Origin: RHLJ01 sp965601955
Lineage (GTDB): Bacteria; Bacteroidota; Rhodothermia; Balneolales; Balneolaceae
Assembly: GCA_965601955.1 (NCBI GenBank)
Contig: OZ271855.1
Coordinates: 806,001-870,000 of the forward strand
Direction: 5' to 3'
DNA length: 64,000 nucleotides
Shown here: one piece after another, positions 35,056 through 43,543 of the stretch
How the letters are laid out: every line of letters starts with the position of its first letter
Numbering within the stretch: the first letter of the stretch is position 1
Notes under the pieces: generated by a model
What the model was told of the DNA's origin: nothing
Database searches by the model: none
What the model saw: only the letters and a program-made list of their open reading frames with translations
Position numbers and translations under genes: made by a program

Positions 35056-35705
35056 TACCCTTCGAAGCCTATTACTTTATGTGCACCATCACAAAATGGT
35101 TTATTTCGCGAAGCTCCACATCGGCAAAAACTCATTTTCTTTTGCGTATTAATGTTCTGAGTCTCTCCCTCAAGTGAATAAGTACCTTCAATTACAAATG
35201 GTGCGTTTGGAAGTACTTTGATCGATAGCTCTCCACCAGTCTCTTCCGTTTCTTCCAATTTCAACCGTTCATCATTAAATGTAGTGTCGGCTTTAAATTC
35301 TGCTTTAGCATGTGCACCGTCACAAAAAGGTTTGTTTTGAGAGTGACCACATCGGCAAAAAGCAGCTCTCGTTTCTGAAAAACTGTTTCCATCTATCCCC
35401 TCAACGTTGAGATTTCCATGCAGATAAAGAGGGCCGTCTTCCTCAATTCGTAACGAATTTTTAGAAGGAGGGGCTTCCGGGCTTCCGCCATCGTTTCGCT
35501 CAAATCGGAGAGCGCCAGTAGGGCACTTCATTATAACTTCAGCTACAGAATCGGCACTAGAGTTCCCGGGTTGTATCCATGGCTTTTGCTCAATATCAAA
35601 AACCTCTGGTAAGCCATGCACACATTCCTTGGCGTGAATGCATCGCTTCTTATCCCAAGTTACTTTGATTTCTTCATTCTCATAAGGATAAATGTTCGAT
35701 TCCAT
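35055..35705 (-). CDS. Iron-sulfur protein: Fer4_19 domain plus two CDGSH domains
   Basis: A 216-residue protein starting at ATG 35705 (MESNIYPYENEEI). An upstream TTG would add four residues and is less likely. The N-terminal region has a divergent ferredoxin-like set CIHAKECVH ... KCPTGAL (residues about 20-68). Two CDGSH zinc-finger-like clusters follow, CRCGHSQNKPFCDGAH (about residue 115) and CRCGASRNKPFCDGAH (about residue 195), each able to hold a 2Fe-2S cluster through three Cys and one His. This domain set is known in bacterial CDGSH proteins. Role probably redox or cluster transfer; unproven. Confidence 0.9.
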   Translation of the reverse strand: MESNIYPYENEEIKVTWDKKRCIHAKECVHGLPEVFDIEQKPWIQPGNSSADSVAEVIMKCPTGALRFERNDGGSPEAPPSKNSLRIEEDGPLYLHGNLNVEGIDGNSFSETRAAFCRCGHSQNKPFCDGAHAKAEFKADTTFNDERLKLEETEETGGELSIKVLPNAPFVIEGTYSLEGETQNINTQKKMSFCRCGASRNKPFCDGAHKVIGFEG

Positions 35706-35717
35706 AGCTAACCTCAA

Positions 35718-36578
35718 TCAATTTTTTTGGATGGTAATTTTGTTAACAGAAACTAGTGTCATTGGAATAGACATACCTTGTGCTGAAACAGTTCCTTCAA
35801 GTTTGCTGGTTAATTCAGTGGAGACGGGTATCCCAGAGTTTTTATCCAAAGTAAAGGTTCCTCCTTGTGTACCAGAAAGATCGTTATCCACAGCCATTCC
35901 ATTAAAACTTCCCTGTCCTTTAATTACCAGGTCACTATTAACTTCAATTTCGGTTTCTCCGATCATCGTGAAGCTGGAGTTAAGGTCAACAGGCATATTA
36001 TTTAGGATATAATTTCCTGTCGAAGTCCACTTACTAGCTTCTTCTTCAGGATAGATCGAAAATCGGGTTTGCCATTGAGACTTAATGTTTTGTTCTACAT
36101 ACGCACTAGCCACCTGGTCTGCTGCCATAGCCATAGCTGTTCCGGCAAGCCCATCTTTAATTGCCGTTCGTACTTCATCTAGTCCATTGATTTCCAAAAT
36201 TTTTCCTTTATTGTCCATTCTGAAAGAATAACTGGTACCAACCTGTACTTTCATAAGTATATCATTTGCAGTCTCACCTTCAGAACTCATGGATTGAGAG
36301 CCCATTGGACTCGAGATGCTGAGCTTAGAACTCATCAATGTTACCTGGATTGTGAATGTGTTGTTCATGGCTTCCAGTACTTCCAGTTTTTCTGAGGTAG
36401 ATGCATTTTGTGTAGTACTTAAAGCCTGCCCCATCATCATTTGATCGATGGAGACATCGGTATCGGTAATTAATGTATAAGTATCTCCTACACCAAGGTT
36501 ATACCCACTTACCTGTTGGGCTTCTACTACAGAAACACTAAAAAGAATGATGAATAGAAATAAAGAGTGTTTTTTCAT
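35718..36578 (-). CDS. DUF6263-like secreted protein
   Basis: A 286-residue protein with a signal peptide (MKKHSLFLFIILFSVSVVEA, cleavage near residue 20). The mature part resembles DUF6263: LGVGDTYTLITDTDVSIDQMMMG, a pattern of short beta strands, GTSYSFRMDNKGKILEI, and IKGQGSFNGMAVDNDLSGT. Met-rich tract QMMMGQ near residue 46 and MAMAA near 150 are notable but common in such folds. It probably heads the run of genes to 34397. Function unknown. Confidence 0.75.
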   Translation of the reverse strand: MKKHSLFLFIILFSVSVVEAQQVSGYNLGVGDTYTLITDTDVSIDQMMMGQALSTTQNASTSEKLEVLEAMNNTFTIQVTLMSSKLSISSPMGSQSMSSEGETANDILMKVQVGTSYSFRMDNKGKILEINGLDEVRTAIKDGLAGTAMAMAADQVASAYVEQNIKSQWQTRFSIYPEEEASKWTSTGNYILNNMPVDLNSSFTMIGETEIEVNSDLVIKGQGSFNGMAVDNDLSGTQGGTFTLDKNSGIPVSTELTSKLEGTVSAQGMSIPMTLVSVNKITIQKN

Positions 36579-36748
36579 GATTTATGTGATTGATTTTCGA
36601 ATCGAAGTGGTTACAAAGTTTTCGAAGTATATACTACAAATAAATGAGTCTTCTAAATCCACAATCAACTAAGATTAAAAATTTGGCAGGTTTGATGAGT
36701 TTTGATTGTTATCTTATTAATACTTAAACCGAAGAGAATCCTAATTCC

Positions 36749-37231
36749 ATGTCCAATTCTAAAATTTTACTTGTAGGCACTGTGTTTACCATTGTGTTTG
36801 CCATAGTGCTTTTTATGCCAAAGAATGAAGCTACAGAGGTTTCTATCGAACCAGAAAAGCTTGAAGTAGTGATGTACAAAAATGAAGGCTGTATGTGTTG
36901 TACAAAATGGGCAGATCGTTTGAACCAGGAAGAGTTTGCTGTAACTGAAAAAGCAGTTCCAAATCTCAATGAAATCAAAGAAGAGAATGGAATTACCAGA
37001 CAACTAGCTTCCTGCCATACCGCTTTTGTAGATGGATATATTGTTGAAGGCCATGTTCCGGTAGAAGATGTTCAGCGTTTGTTGAAAGAACGCCCTGACG
37101 CTATTGGCCTAACGGTTCCAGGTATGCCGATTGGTTCTCCTGGTATGGAAGTACCAGGCCGTGAGCCAGACAATTATGATGTGCTGTTGATTGCTAAAGA
37201 CGGTACAACAACCGTTTTCGCTACTCACTAG
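36749..37231 (+). CDS. DUF411 metal-binding protein
   Basis: A 160-residue protein with a membrane anchor or signal (about residues 6-23). The DUF411 core has Cys48-x-Cys50-Cys51 in GCMCCTKW, then Cys89-His90 in LASCHTAFVDGYIVEGHVP, and ends with the typical VPGMPIGSPGME block. DUF411 proteins are linked to copper and silver handling. It is the only plus-strand gene of the 36.7-40.1 kb copper locus and is followed by a repeat element. Confidence 0.93.
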   Translation: MSNSKILLVGTVFTIVFAIVLFMPKNEATEVSIEPEKLEVVMYKNEGCMCCTKWADRLNQEEFAVTEKAVPNLNEIKEENGITRQLASCHTAFVDGYIVEGHVPVEDVQRLLKERPDAIGLTVPGMPIGSPGMEVPGREPDNYDVLLIAKDGTTTVFATH

Positions 37232-37265
37232 TGATAGAACACTAATCGCCGGGTACTCCTCTAAG

Positions 37266-37373
37266 GTCATCCTGAACTTGTTTCAGGATCTGTGAAGTAT
37301 GATTCGCTGATAAAGCAAGGCTTTAAAACGAATAGTTTAATCCTTACAGATCCCGGATCAAGTCCGGGATGAC
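37266..37373. repeat. Intergenic repeat element A (two hairpin arms)
   Basis: Two 28-bp arms, 37266-37293 (GTCATCCTGAACTTG...) and 37346-37373 (...AGTCCGGGATGAC), each form a hairpin and are inverted relative to each other around 52 bp of unrelated sequence. The left arm is of the 'cctgaacttgtttcagg' type, the right of the 'cccggatcaagtccggg' type. Element B at 38418-38516 has the same two arms in swapped, inverted order. It lies between the DUF411 gene and the PCuAC gene. Confidence 0.85.
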
Positions 37374-37381
37374 AATCTATC

Positions 37382-37831
37382 CTAGTTCGACTGGCTCCTA
37401 ATAGGAACCTTAGTTTCTAATTCTAAACCGGAAGAAAAATTCAATGTTAGGGAGAGGCTGTCTCCTTCTACCAAATCTACTTTTGGTTGGATAATCATTA
37501 TATGTAATCCGCCTTGTTTGAATGAGGTAGTCGATTCTTTGGGTATACCTACATTAGGCTGTTCTCTCATGCCCATAAGGCCATCTTCTGTTTCATAAGT
37601 TTCATGAACCTGAACATTATCAGAAGCCGGGCTGCTAGCTGAGATTAGGGTATCATTTGAACTAGTTGGATTGACCAGGTCAAAATAAGCAGCACTCATC
37701 AAACCTTGTGCCGTTGGGCGAGCCCAACCCTTTTCAATGGTGATGCTATTTGATTCCGTTTGAATATTCGGTTCTTTTTCGGTGCAGAAAAAAAGAAAAA
37801 GGATAGTAAAAGAAATCAGTAGTTTTTTCAT
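37382..37831 (-). CDS. PCu(A)C-type periplasmic copper chaperone
   Basis: A 149-residue lipoprotein (Cys16 in LFFCTEK) with the PCuAC copper motif. The arrangement His76-Glu77-x10-Met88-x21-His110-x-Met112 matches the family pattern HM-x10-M-x21-HxM, except that the first Met is Glu. PCuAC delivers Cu(I) for cytochrome c oxidase assembly together with SCO proteins. It overlaps the SCO gene stop by 4 bp. The two genes are enclosed by repeat elements A and B. Confidence 0.92.
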   Translation of the reverse strand: MKKLLISFTILFLFFCTEKEPNIQTESNSITIEKGWARPTAQGLMSAAYFDLVNPTSSNDTLISASSPASDNVQVHETYETEDGLMGMREQPNVGIPKESTTSFKQGGLHIMIIQPKVDLVEGDSLSLTLNFSSGLELETKVPIRSQSN

Positions 37832-38406
37832 CGTATCGCTTGAAAATCCTCCACGATTAGAGTTGGAACGGATGGCATACTTCCCCCATACTCAATAATG
37901 AGCCTGGATTTTTTATCCAGCACCATGATTTTGTCGGAGTGATTCAGAAAGTATAATTCGCGCCCGTCCTCGGTAGTGGTTGACATCGAAACCTGGGTAC
38001 GAACCCGAACGCTATCCATTAATTCTGAAATTACTTCAGGGCTTCCGGTGAGGAAGTCGAAGTTTTTGTCCAGCTTAAACACTTCTTTATATCTGGATAA
38101 AACAGAAGGAGTGTCTCGCTCCGGGTCAAAGGTTACTCCTAAAAAATGTACATCATCAGGATAGCCTAAATCTTTCTGAATTTTGATGAGATTCTGAGTA
38201 ATCAAAGGGCATATATCCGGGCAATTGGTGTACACAAAGCCCATTACTACGTAACGGTCTTGGAAATCATCCGGAAATGTAACTAGAACACTGTCCTGGT
38301 TAAGAAGCTGGAATGATTTGTCTCCCAGGTCATCGATGACCTCAGGTCCGGGGTTGCACGCAGCAACCAGTACTAAAATGAGTGTGGAATAAATGAGTGG
38401 TTTCAT
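37828..38406 (-). CDS. SCO1/SenC-family copper chaperone
   Basis: A 192-residue lipoprotein (Cys17 in LVAACNPG) with a thioredoxin-like fold. Copper ligands are visible as Cys62-x-x-x-Cys66 in CPDICP and His156 in LNHSDKIMV, matching SCO proteins that metallate the CuA site of cytochrome oxidase. Downstream PCuAC overlaps by 4 bp, forming a known functional pair. Confidence 0.94.
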   Translation of the reverse strand: MKPLIYSTLILVLVAACNPGPEVIDDLGDKSFQLLNQDSVLVTFPDDFQDRYVVMGFVYTNCPDICPLITQNLIKIQKDLGYPDDVHFLGVTFDPERDTPSVLSRYKEVFKLDKNFDFLTGSPEVISELMDSVRVRTQVSMSTTTEDGRELYFLNHSDKIMVLDKKSRLIIEYGGSMPSVPTLIVEDFQAIR

Positions 38407-38417
38407 GATTATAAATG

Positions 38418-38516
38418 GTCATCCCGGACTTGATCCGGGATCTGTAGTGATAGAAAAAGGAATAAACATTTTTCTAGGCCAACGCCTAACAGATCCTGAA
38501 ACAAGTTCAGGATGAC
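38418..38516. repeat. Intergenic repeat element B (inverted relative to element A)
   Basis: Left arm 38418-38445 (GTCATCCCGGACTTGATCC...) and right arm 38489-38516 (...GTTCAGGATGAC) are hairpin-forming 28-mers around 43 bp of unrelated sequence. The reverse complement of element B has the same arm order as element A, so the pair brackets PCuAC and SCO in inverted orientation. It lies upstream of the SCO start and after the Met-rich porin gene. Confidence 0.85.
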
Positions 38517-38526
38517 TTTCTTTTTT

Positions 38527-39552
38527 TTAATCTAGAGCATATTGCAGTCCTAAGGTAAGAATTCCTGCATTCCACATTTGTGGTCCATCCAAATTTTGGT
38601 AAATAGGGATTTCATACATGGCTCCAAAGCGTAGGTCATGCAAATCACCAGGTCCCTGGATGTTCAAACCAAGACCTAAATCTAAACGGGTTCCCGCCTT
38701 AAGGTCAGGATCAACAGTATGAACGGTAACATTTGAATTCGCCATAGCCAAATCTGGACTTTCACCGCTAATATCACCCCAGCTAGTCAGGTTAAGGCTC
38801 AATTGTGGGCTAAATATATCAGATAGTTTATATCCTACCCAGTTCACAAACCCAACTCTGTTTCCAAAGGTATAGTCCTGGTCATTTTCTCCAAGTCGGA
38901 TTACTCCTTTCAGTTGAGAACCAAAAGATAACTGATCGGTTTGAGCAAGGAAGGTAACTGCTGGAAGAAGATCAAAAGTGCCGGATCCAATCTGCATCGG
39001 GTAAGGAAGTGTCACTTCTTCGCCTGCACTCATTGGGTTTACATCCTTATTATCGATGGGGCCTGTTGGAATGCTCACGCCTAACTGAACGTGTGATTTG
39101 GATCTGCCACCTGCATAGATATTATACATTCCATTAAGCTTGATATCTCCTAAGCCGGAGGATTCGGTTACGAATTCTCCACCAGCAGCGGTAATGTGAT
39201 CCATTTCCATACTTTGGTATGGAATCATCAGCATTAAGGTAAGGTCATCTGAAACGGCATACATAGCACCTAGCATATGCATCTGCATGGGCATAGTTAC
39301 CGGAGCTACCATATAGGCCCCTCCATTTGGACGAAGCAGACTTGAGTTAGAAACCTCGTCGGTTCCATCGCCATTACCGTCCATGTTCATCCACATGAAT
39401 CGGTAGGAGAACATAAGTTCTCCTTTCTTATGCGTGTGATCTCCCATCACATTGATAGGCGCATGGCCATCGGGCCTTCCTGAGCTCCACTGAGCGCTTA
39501 CAAGGGTGGTAAATGAAAGTACCAGTACCACCAATAGAGTTAATTTTTTCAT
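38527..39552 (-). CDS. Met/His-rich outer-membrane beta-barrel protein
   Basis: A 341-residue protein with a signal peptide (cleavage after VSAQ, residue 21). The N-terminal mature part is rich in Met and His (VMGDHTHKKG, MWMNMDG, MPMQMHMLGAMY, MLMIPYQSMEMDH). Barrel-like strands and turns follow (SGLGDIKLNGMY, LGVSIPTGPI, FGNRVGFVNWVGY, LTLGLQYALD). It resembles transporter-like proteins of the MetA-pathway (PF13557) class found next to copper genes. The Met-rich parts suggest copper binding or passage; that is inference. It lies in the PCuAC-SCO locus. Confidence 0.7.
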   Translation of the reverse strand: MKKLTLLVVLVLSFTTLVSAQWSSGRPDGHAPINVMGDHTHKKGELMFSYRFMWMNMDGNGDGTDEVSNSSLLRPNGGAYMVAPVTMPMQMHMLGAMYAVSDDLTLMLMIPYQSMEMDHITAAGGEFVTESSGLGDIKLNGMYNIYAGGRSKSHVQLGVSIPTGPIDNKDVNPMSAGEEVTLPYPMQIGSGTFDLLPAVTFLAQTDQLSFGSQLKGVIRLGENDQDYTFGNRVGFVNWVGYKLSDIFSPQLSLNLTSWGDISGESPDLAMANSNVTVHTVDPDLKAGTRLDLGLGLNIQGPGDLHDLRFGAMYEIPIYQNLDGPQMWNAGILTLGLQYALD

Positions 39553-39709
39553 TGGGTTAACTTTGAATTAAAATTTCTTTGATTGATAAAGGTGGAAAAG
39601 TCTATTTGATACATAGAGACTTTCCCTGGTCATCTGAAGCAGTTGTTAGATATACATCTTGCGTGCCCAACAGACATCTAGATGACTTAGTAATAAATCT
39701 GAGGCGTAG

Positions 39710-40111
39710 TTAACCCTGGGGAGGTGGTGAGATTATATCAAGATAAATTTGATCGGGTAAGCGATCATCATGATGTGATCCAATATCTCTTTCCGAATTC
39801 ATTAAACTGTTTGAAAAGGCAGGATGAATTTCAGGAAGGTAGAGGAAAGGCATTTTAGGTACATAAACCGCGGAGCCATGATCGTGCGAATCATGATGAT
39901 GGTGATGCTCATCAATCTGCTTTTTTAAGAAACAAAAACCATCACAATCACTAAACTCAGGTTGAGTGAGAGATCTACACAAATGAGTCTTTATATACTC
40001 ATGGTTCATGTAAAAACTCATCACAGGTACAAGGGTATGTACCATTGAGAACATGTAAAGTGAAAGAAGTAATATGGAACCGAATCTTTTCACTCTCCAA
40101 AAATACTTCAC
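39710..40111 (-). CDS. Small Cys/His-rich membrane-anchored protein
   Basis: A 133-residue protein with an N-terminal hydrophobic segment (about residues 12-32). It then has NHEYIKTHLCRSL ... CDGFCFLKKQI, a pattern I know from small Bacteroidota proteins next to copper receptors (N-x-x-Y-I...LC...C-x-G-x-C-x-L). A His/Asp tract follows (HHHHHDSHDH). It has 3 Cys near residues 45-60 plus about a dozen His. It looks like a counterpart of the protein at 15766-16218. Function unknown; copper or zinc binding is likely. Confidence 0.65.
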   Translation of the reverse strand: MKYFWRVKRFGSILLLSLYMFSMVHTLVPVMSFYMNHEYIKTHLCRSLTQPEFSDCDGFCFLKKQIDEHHHHHDSHDHGSAVYVPKMPFLYLPEIHPAFSNSLMNSERDIGSHHDDRLPDQIYLDIISPPPQG

Positions 40112-40171
40112 TTGAACGATAAATTCCTAGTACTAGATAAACAGGAAGCCGGATTTACAGCTTTTAATGCA

Positions 40172-41431
40172 TTACTCGTAATTCTCCAACTCTTCTAAAA
40201 GTAGTTCCATTAACGATCGTGCTGCTTTTTGACCTAATTGCTGAATCTGTGCCTCATCTAATTCATCGTCAACTTCAAAGGTGACGGCATCACTTCCAAA
40301 AGTATGGTAAATCCAGTTTTTGGAAATAGGTGAGCTTGTATCAAATTCCTCGGTTCTAAAATACAGATTGGGATTTTCTTCCTGGATTATTGAAGCCCAA
40401 CGTTGTGTGATATTATCCGGGGTAGTTACGATCTCTTCTAAAATTGGGTAGAGTATATTTTCATTTGTTGAATGGAAATCCACTCCATAAAATACCTGGT
40501 AGTCAGAGTTATTCTTTAGAGGTGAAAGGGCATCGCGAACAGCTTTTGTCTCTGGTTGATTAAAGTTTTTCCAATCACGATTTAGATCAACACCCATAAA
40601 GTTATGGCGCCAGTGTCCATGTATCACCCCATCAGGATTTACTATGGGATAAGATTTTATGGTAAACCGATCCCGGAAATGTTGAGCCAGTTCAGTATCG
40701 GAAATTAACTCGCTCCAAAACCACCAATAGGTTCTATAACTGGATACTTCAGGAGGGTGCTGCCGGCTAAGCAATAACAAAACGGGGGTTTTACCCGGCC
40801 CGGGCTCTTGTGCATGAGAAGTATACTCAATGATTGGGTACCTCAGGTTTGAAAACCCAACAGTATCTACCTGTACAAAATCCGGGAAATTTCCTTGATA
40901 GCGTTGTAGATCAGAGAAAAGAATTCCATCCATAAATTGGGCAGAAACGATTTTGGGCTTTTCATCAACATGTAGGCCGAAGGTTACACTTCCATCTGTA
41001 GTGTCGAACGTTGCTTGCTCAATGATGTGTGAAAACCGAACACCACTTATATTTCCGGAAATTTTTGGAAGGTATCTGTGCCTTCCTGATTTGTAGTAGA
41101 GTTTGAGATTAATAACCATGGAGGAATCGCTCCATATCGAAAAGGCAAACCAGGGACTATTATTGATTGGGGCATTTTCTGGATGAATAGTTACCTGGTA
41201 GGTATCCTCATTTATTTGGGAAAAGTCATTAGCCCTGGCACCTTCAAATTCATTGCTAATCCAAACCTTAGGTGTTCCAACACCTATTACTCGTTTTGCC
41301 TGTGGTTTTATCGTTACACCGGTTGTGTTAGTTACTCCAGGAGGATCGTAGGAGAAGCCGGTAAAATTTTCCGATGATTTGCAGGAAAGAGCAATAATCG
41401 GAACAATAGTTAGTAATAGTAATTTATTCAT
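40172..41431 (-). CDS. M14-family zinc carboxypeptidase lipoprotein
   Basis: A 419-residue lipoprotein (Cys17 in IIALSCKSS). An N-terminal beta-sandwich-like domain (about 25-165) is followed by the M14 peptidase domain. Zinc ligands are visible in SRQHPPEVSS (His and Glu) and later in VDFHSTNEN (His). The expected RDWKNFNQPET and NPDGVIHGHWRHN blocks are present. Secreted or periplasmic, likely acting on peptides or peptidoglycan fragments. It is divergent from the TamA-like gene. Confidence 0.88.
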   Translation of the reverse strand: MNKLLLLTIVPIIALSCKSSENFTGFSYDPPGVTNTTGVTIKPQAKRVIGVGTPKVWISNEFEGARANDFSQINEDTYQVTIHPENAPINNSPWFAFSIWSDSSMVINLKLYYKSGRHRYLPKISGNISGVRFSHIIEQATFDTTDGSVTFGLHVDEKPKIVSAQFMDGILFSDLQRYQGNFPDFVQVDTVGFSNLRYPIIEYTSHAQEPGPGKTPVLLLLSRQHPPEVSSYRTYWWFWSELISDTELAQHFRDRFTIKSYPIVNPDGVIHGHWRHNFMGVDLNRDWKNFNQPETKAVRDALSPLKNNSDYQVFYGVDFHSTNENILYPILEEIVTTPDNITQRWASIIQEENPNLYFRTEEFDTSSPISKNWIYHTFGSDAVTFEVDDELDEAQIQQLGQKAARSLMELLLEELENYE

Positions 41432-41584
41432 ATTCGTGTGCCCCGTCGAAATAAATATAAATAGTAATGAATAGCCATAAACTTTTTCATCAATTTTAAA
41501 TAATAAAACTTCGGGTTATACTTTGTCGTTCAAAAAATTGGAAGGTCTATCAGATACAAGGCTATACATATTATTTTTCTGGGG

Positions 41585-43543
41585 ATGATTATTTGGTCAT
41601 TCTCCGGAGCCTATCTTTTAGCCCAGGAATCTGAAGAGAAACCAGATCGTGTGTGGAGAGTGAGTATAGATGGAAATAAAAGATTTGAAGACATCGTACT
41701 AAAAAGATATATCGCTAATAAACAGCCATCTGCATGGAAAAAGCTTACCTTTTTTAGGCAACAGGGATTCGAGCTCTCAGAAACCGAAGTCAGAAGAGAC
41801 GCCATTCGCATCCAACGATTCTACCAACGTAGGGGATTTAACGATGTTGAAGTGAACTATGAGATCGAAACACTGAACCGGAGCTGGAAAAAACATCTCA
41901 TTTTTACCGTGGTTGAGAATTTACCTATCCGAACTGATTCTGTAGAGATTCAACTGGTATCAAGCGAAAAGGACAGTGTACTTATTTCTGAAGATGGGAG
42001 TTTTTCCAGAGAGGTTCGAAGGCTTCCCTACCGGAAAGGAAGGATTTATGAGCCCATCAGAGAACCGGCAGTTATAGCAAGTATTGAGCAACGTCTTCGT
42101 GAGCTCGGATATCCCTATTCCGAAACAAGAGTACAAGCTTATATCGATACAACAGCGAAGGTAGCTGATTTAGTTGTTGCTACTAAAACGGGACCCAGAG
42201 CAAGAATTGATACCATTAAAGTAGAAGGAGAAACGACACTGGATGAAAGATATATTATCCGGGAAAGCGGGTTAGTGTCGGGTGATTATTTTAGTGAGCG
42301 GAGTATGCGAGAGGCACAGCGGGAAGTTTTTAAACATCATCTCTTCCGGCTAGCCCTGGTATCTATTCCTGAACAGCCGATGGACACTACCATCAATTTA
42401 CTGCTCAGAGTAAAAGAGCTTCCGTTACGCTCATTACAATTTCGCTTTGGAGCCGGAGACTTTGATAGGTTGGAAGAACCCCTGGCTTTTGACAACTTCT
42501 ATCAACTATTCAGGACACAAGCTAGTTGGTCATATAGAAACGTGCGCGGAAAAGGCGAGAAATTTACCATCTCTGGCAGGTACTCTCATTATAATCGTAG
42601 ACTGAGTGGTGAATACGTTTTCCCTTATATCTACAACACCAAAAGTAGCGTGATTGTAAGTCCATTCTATCAATTCAGAGACGAACGGAGTTACGATATT
42701 TTATCGGCGGGAATCATTAATACTTTTGGATATGAGTATAGCCAGAACCTGACAGGTACATTTTCTTATGAATATGCAATCAATGACGAATCCAACGTAA
42801 GGAGTTCAAGTGAGTTTACTACACTCGAAGTACAAACTGATAGCCTCCTTTCTTATAATATTTCGTCCATCACGGGAAGCTTGTATTATACAAATCATGT
42901 GAGAAGAGATAGAGAAGGAGTAGTGGTGCAGCCATTTCTGGAGTTATCAGGATTATTTGGAGAGTCGACGTTTAGTTTCCAAAAGGCATCTATAGATGTT
43001 AGAAAGTATACCGAACTGAACCCTACCCTAGTATTAGCCGCCCGTGCCAGAGGAGGGGCTATTTATTATTCAAAGCAAGACTCTTTGCCAAGCGATGTAC
43101 GGTTTTATGCGGGGGGAACAAACTCCGTAAGAGGCTGGGGCACTCAACAACTTGGGCCAAAAAGGGTTGTTTCTACTACCGATACTTCAGGGGCATCTCC
43201 TGTAACCAGTCTTCTATATGTACCAGAAGGAGGAAAAGCGTTGTTCAATTTCAATGTAGAACTGCGCCAGGATTTGAATGGGATATTGAAAGGCTTTGGA
43301 ATGGCTGCTTTTCTTGATGGTGGGCAAGTATGGACGGGTTTGAGTGATATAGATCTTTCTGGGCTTCAGTTTGGGGTCGGAGGAGGGTTCCGCTATCAAT
43401 CGCCTATTGGTCCGATACGGGTGGATGTCGGATATAAAATAAACCCAAGCCGGGCAGATTTAAAACGGTTTGATGGTGGTATTGATGAAGGGAGCTGGAG
43501 GGATCGTTGGGCACTTCATTTTAGTATAGGGCAGGCCTTTTGA
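41585..43543 (+). CDS. Omp85/TamA-like outer-membrane assembly protein
   Basis: A 652-residue outer-membrane protein with two to three POTRA domains (about 20-285) and a 16-strand barrel (about 290-652, Omp85 blocks YAGGTNSVRGWG and GPIRVDVGYKI). Too short for BamA (about 800 residues) and followed at once by TamB, so the TamA role is favoured. The frame is open upstream of the chosen ATG to a stop at 41504-41506, and the in-frame residues RSIRYKAIHIIFLG would complete a signal peptide, so the true start may be a non-ATG codon upstream (41528-41585). Near the upstream stop a TATACTTTG resembles a -7 box. Confidence 0.85.
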   Translation: MIIWSFSGAYLLAQESEEKPDRVWRVSIDGNKRFEDIVLKRYIANKQPSAWKKLTFFRQQGFELSETEVRRDAIRIQRFYQRRGFNDVEVNYEIETLNRSWKKHLIFTVVENLPIRTDSVEIQLVSSEKDSVLISEDGSFSREVRRLPYRKGRIYEPIREPAVIASIEQRLRELGYPYSETRVQAYIDTTAKVADLVVATKTGPRARIDTIKVEGETTLDERYIIRESGLVSGDYFSERSMREAQREVFKHHLFRLALVSIPEQPMDTTINLLLRVKELPLRSLQFRFGAGDFDRLEEPLAFDNFYQLFRTQASWSYRNVRGKGEKFTISGRYSHYNRRLSGEYVFPYIYNTKSSVIVSPFYQFRDERSYDILSAGIINTFGYEYSQNLTGTFSYEYAINDESNVRSSSEFTTLEVQTDSLLSYNISSITGSLYYTNHVRRDREGVVVQPFLELSGLFGESTFSFQKASIDVRKYTELNPTLVLAARARGGAIYYSKQDSLPSDVRFYAGGTNSVRGWGTQQLGPKRVVSTTDTSGASPVTSLLYVPEGGKALFNFNVELRQDLNGILKGFGMAAFLDGGQVWTGLSDIDLSGLQFGVGGGFRYQSPIGPIRVDVGYKINPSRADLKRFDGGIDEGSWRDRWALHFSIGQAF

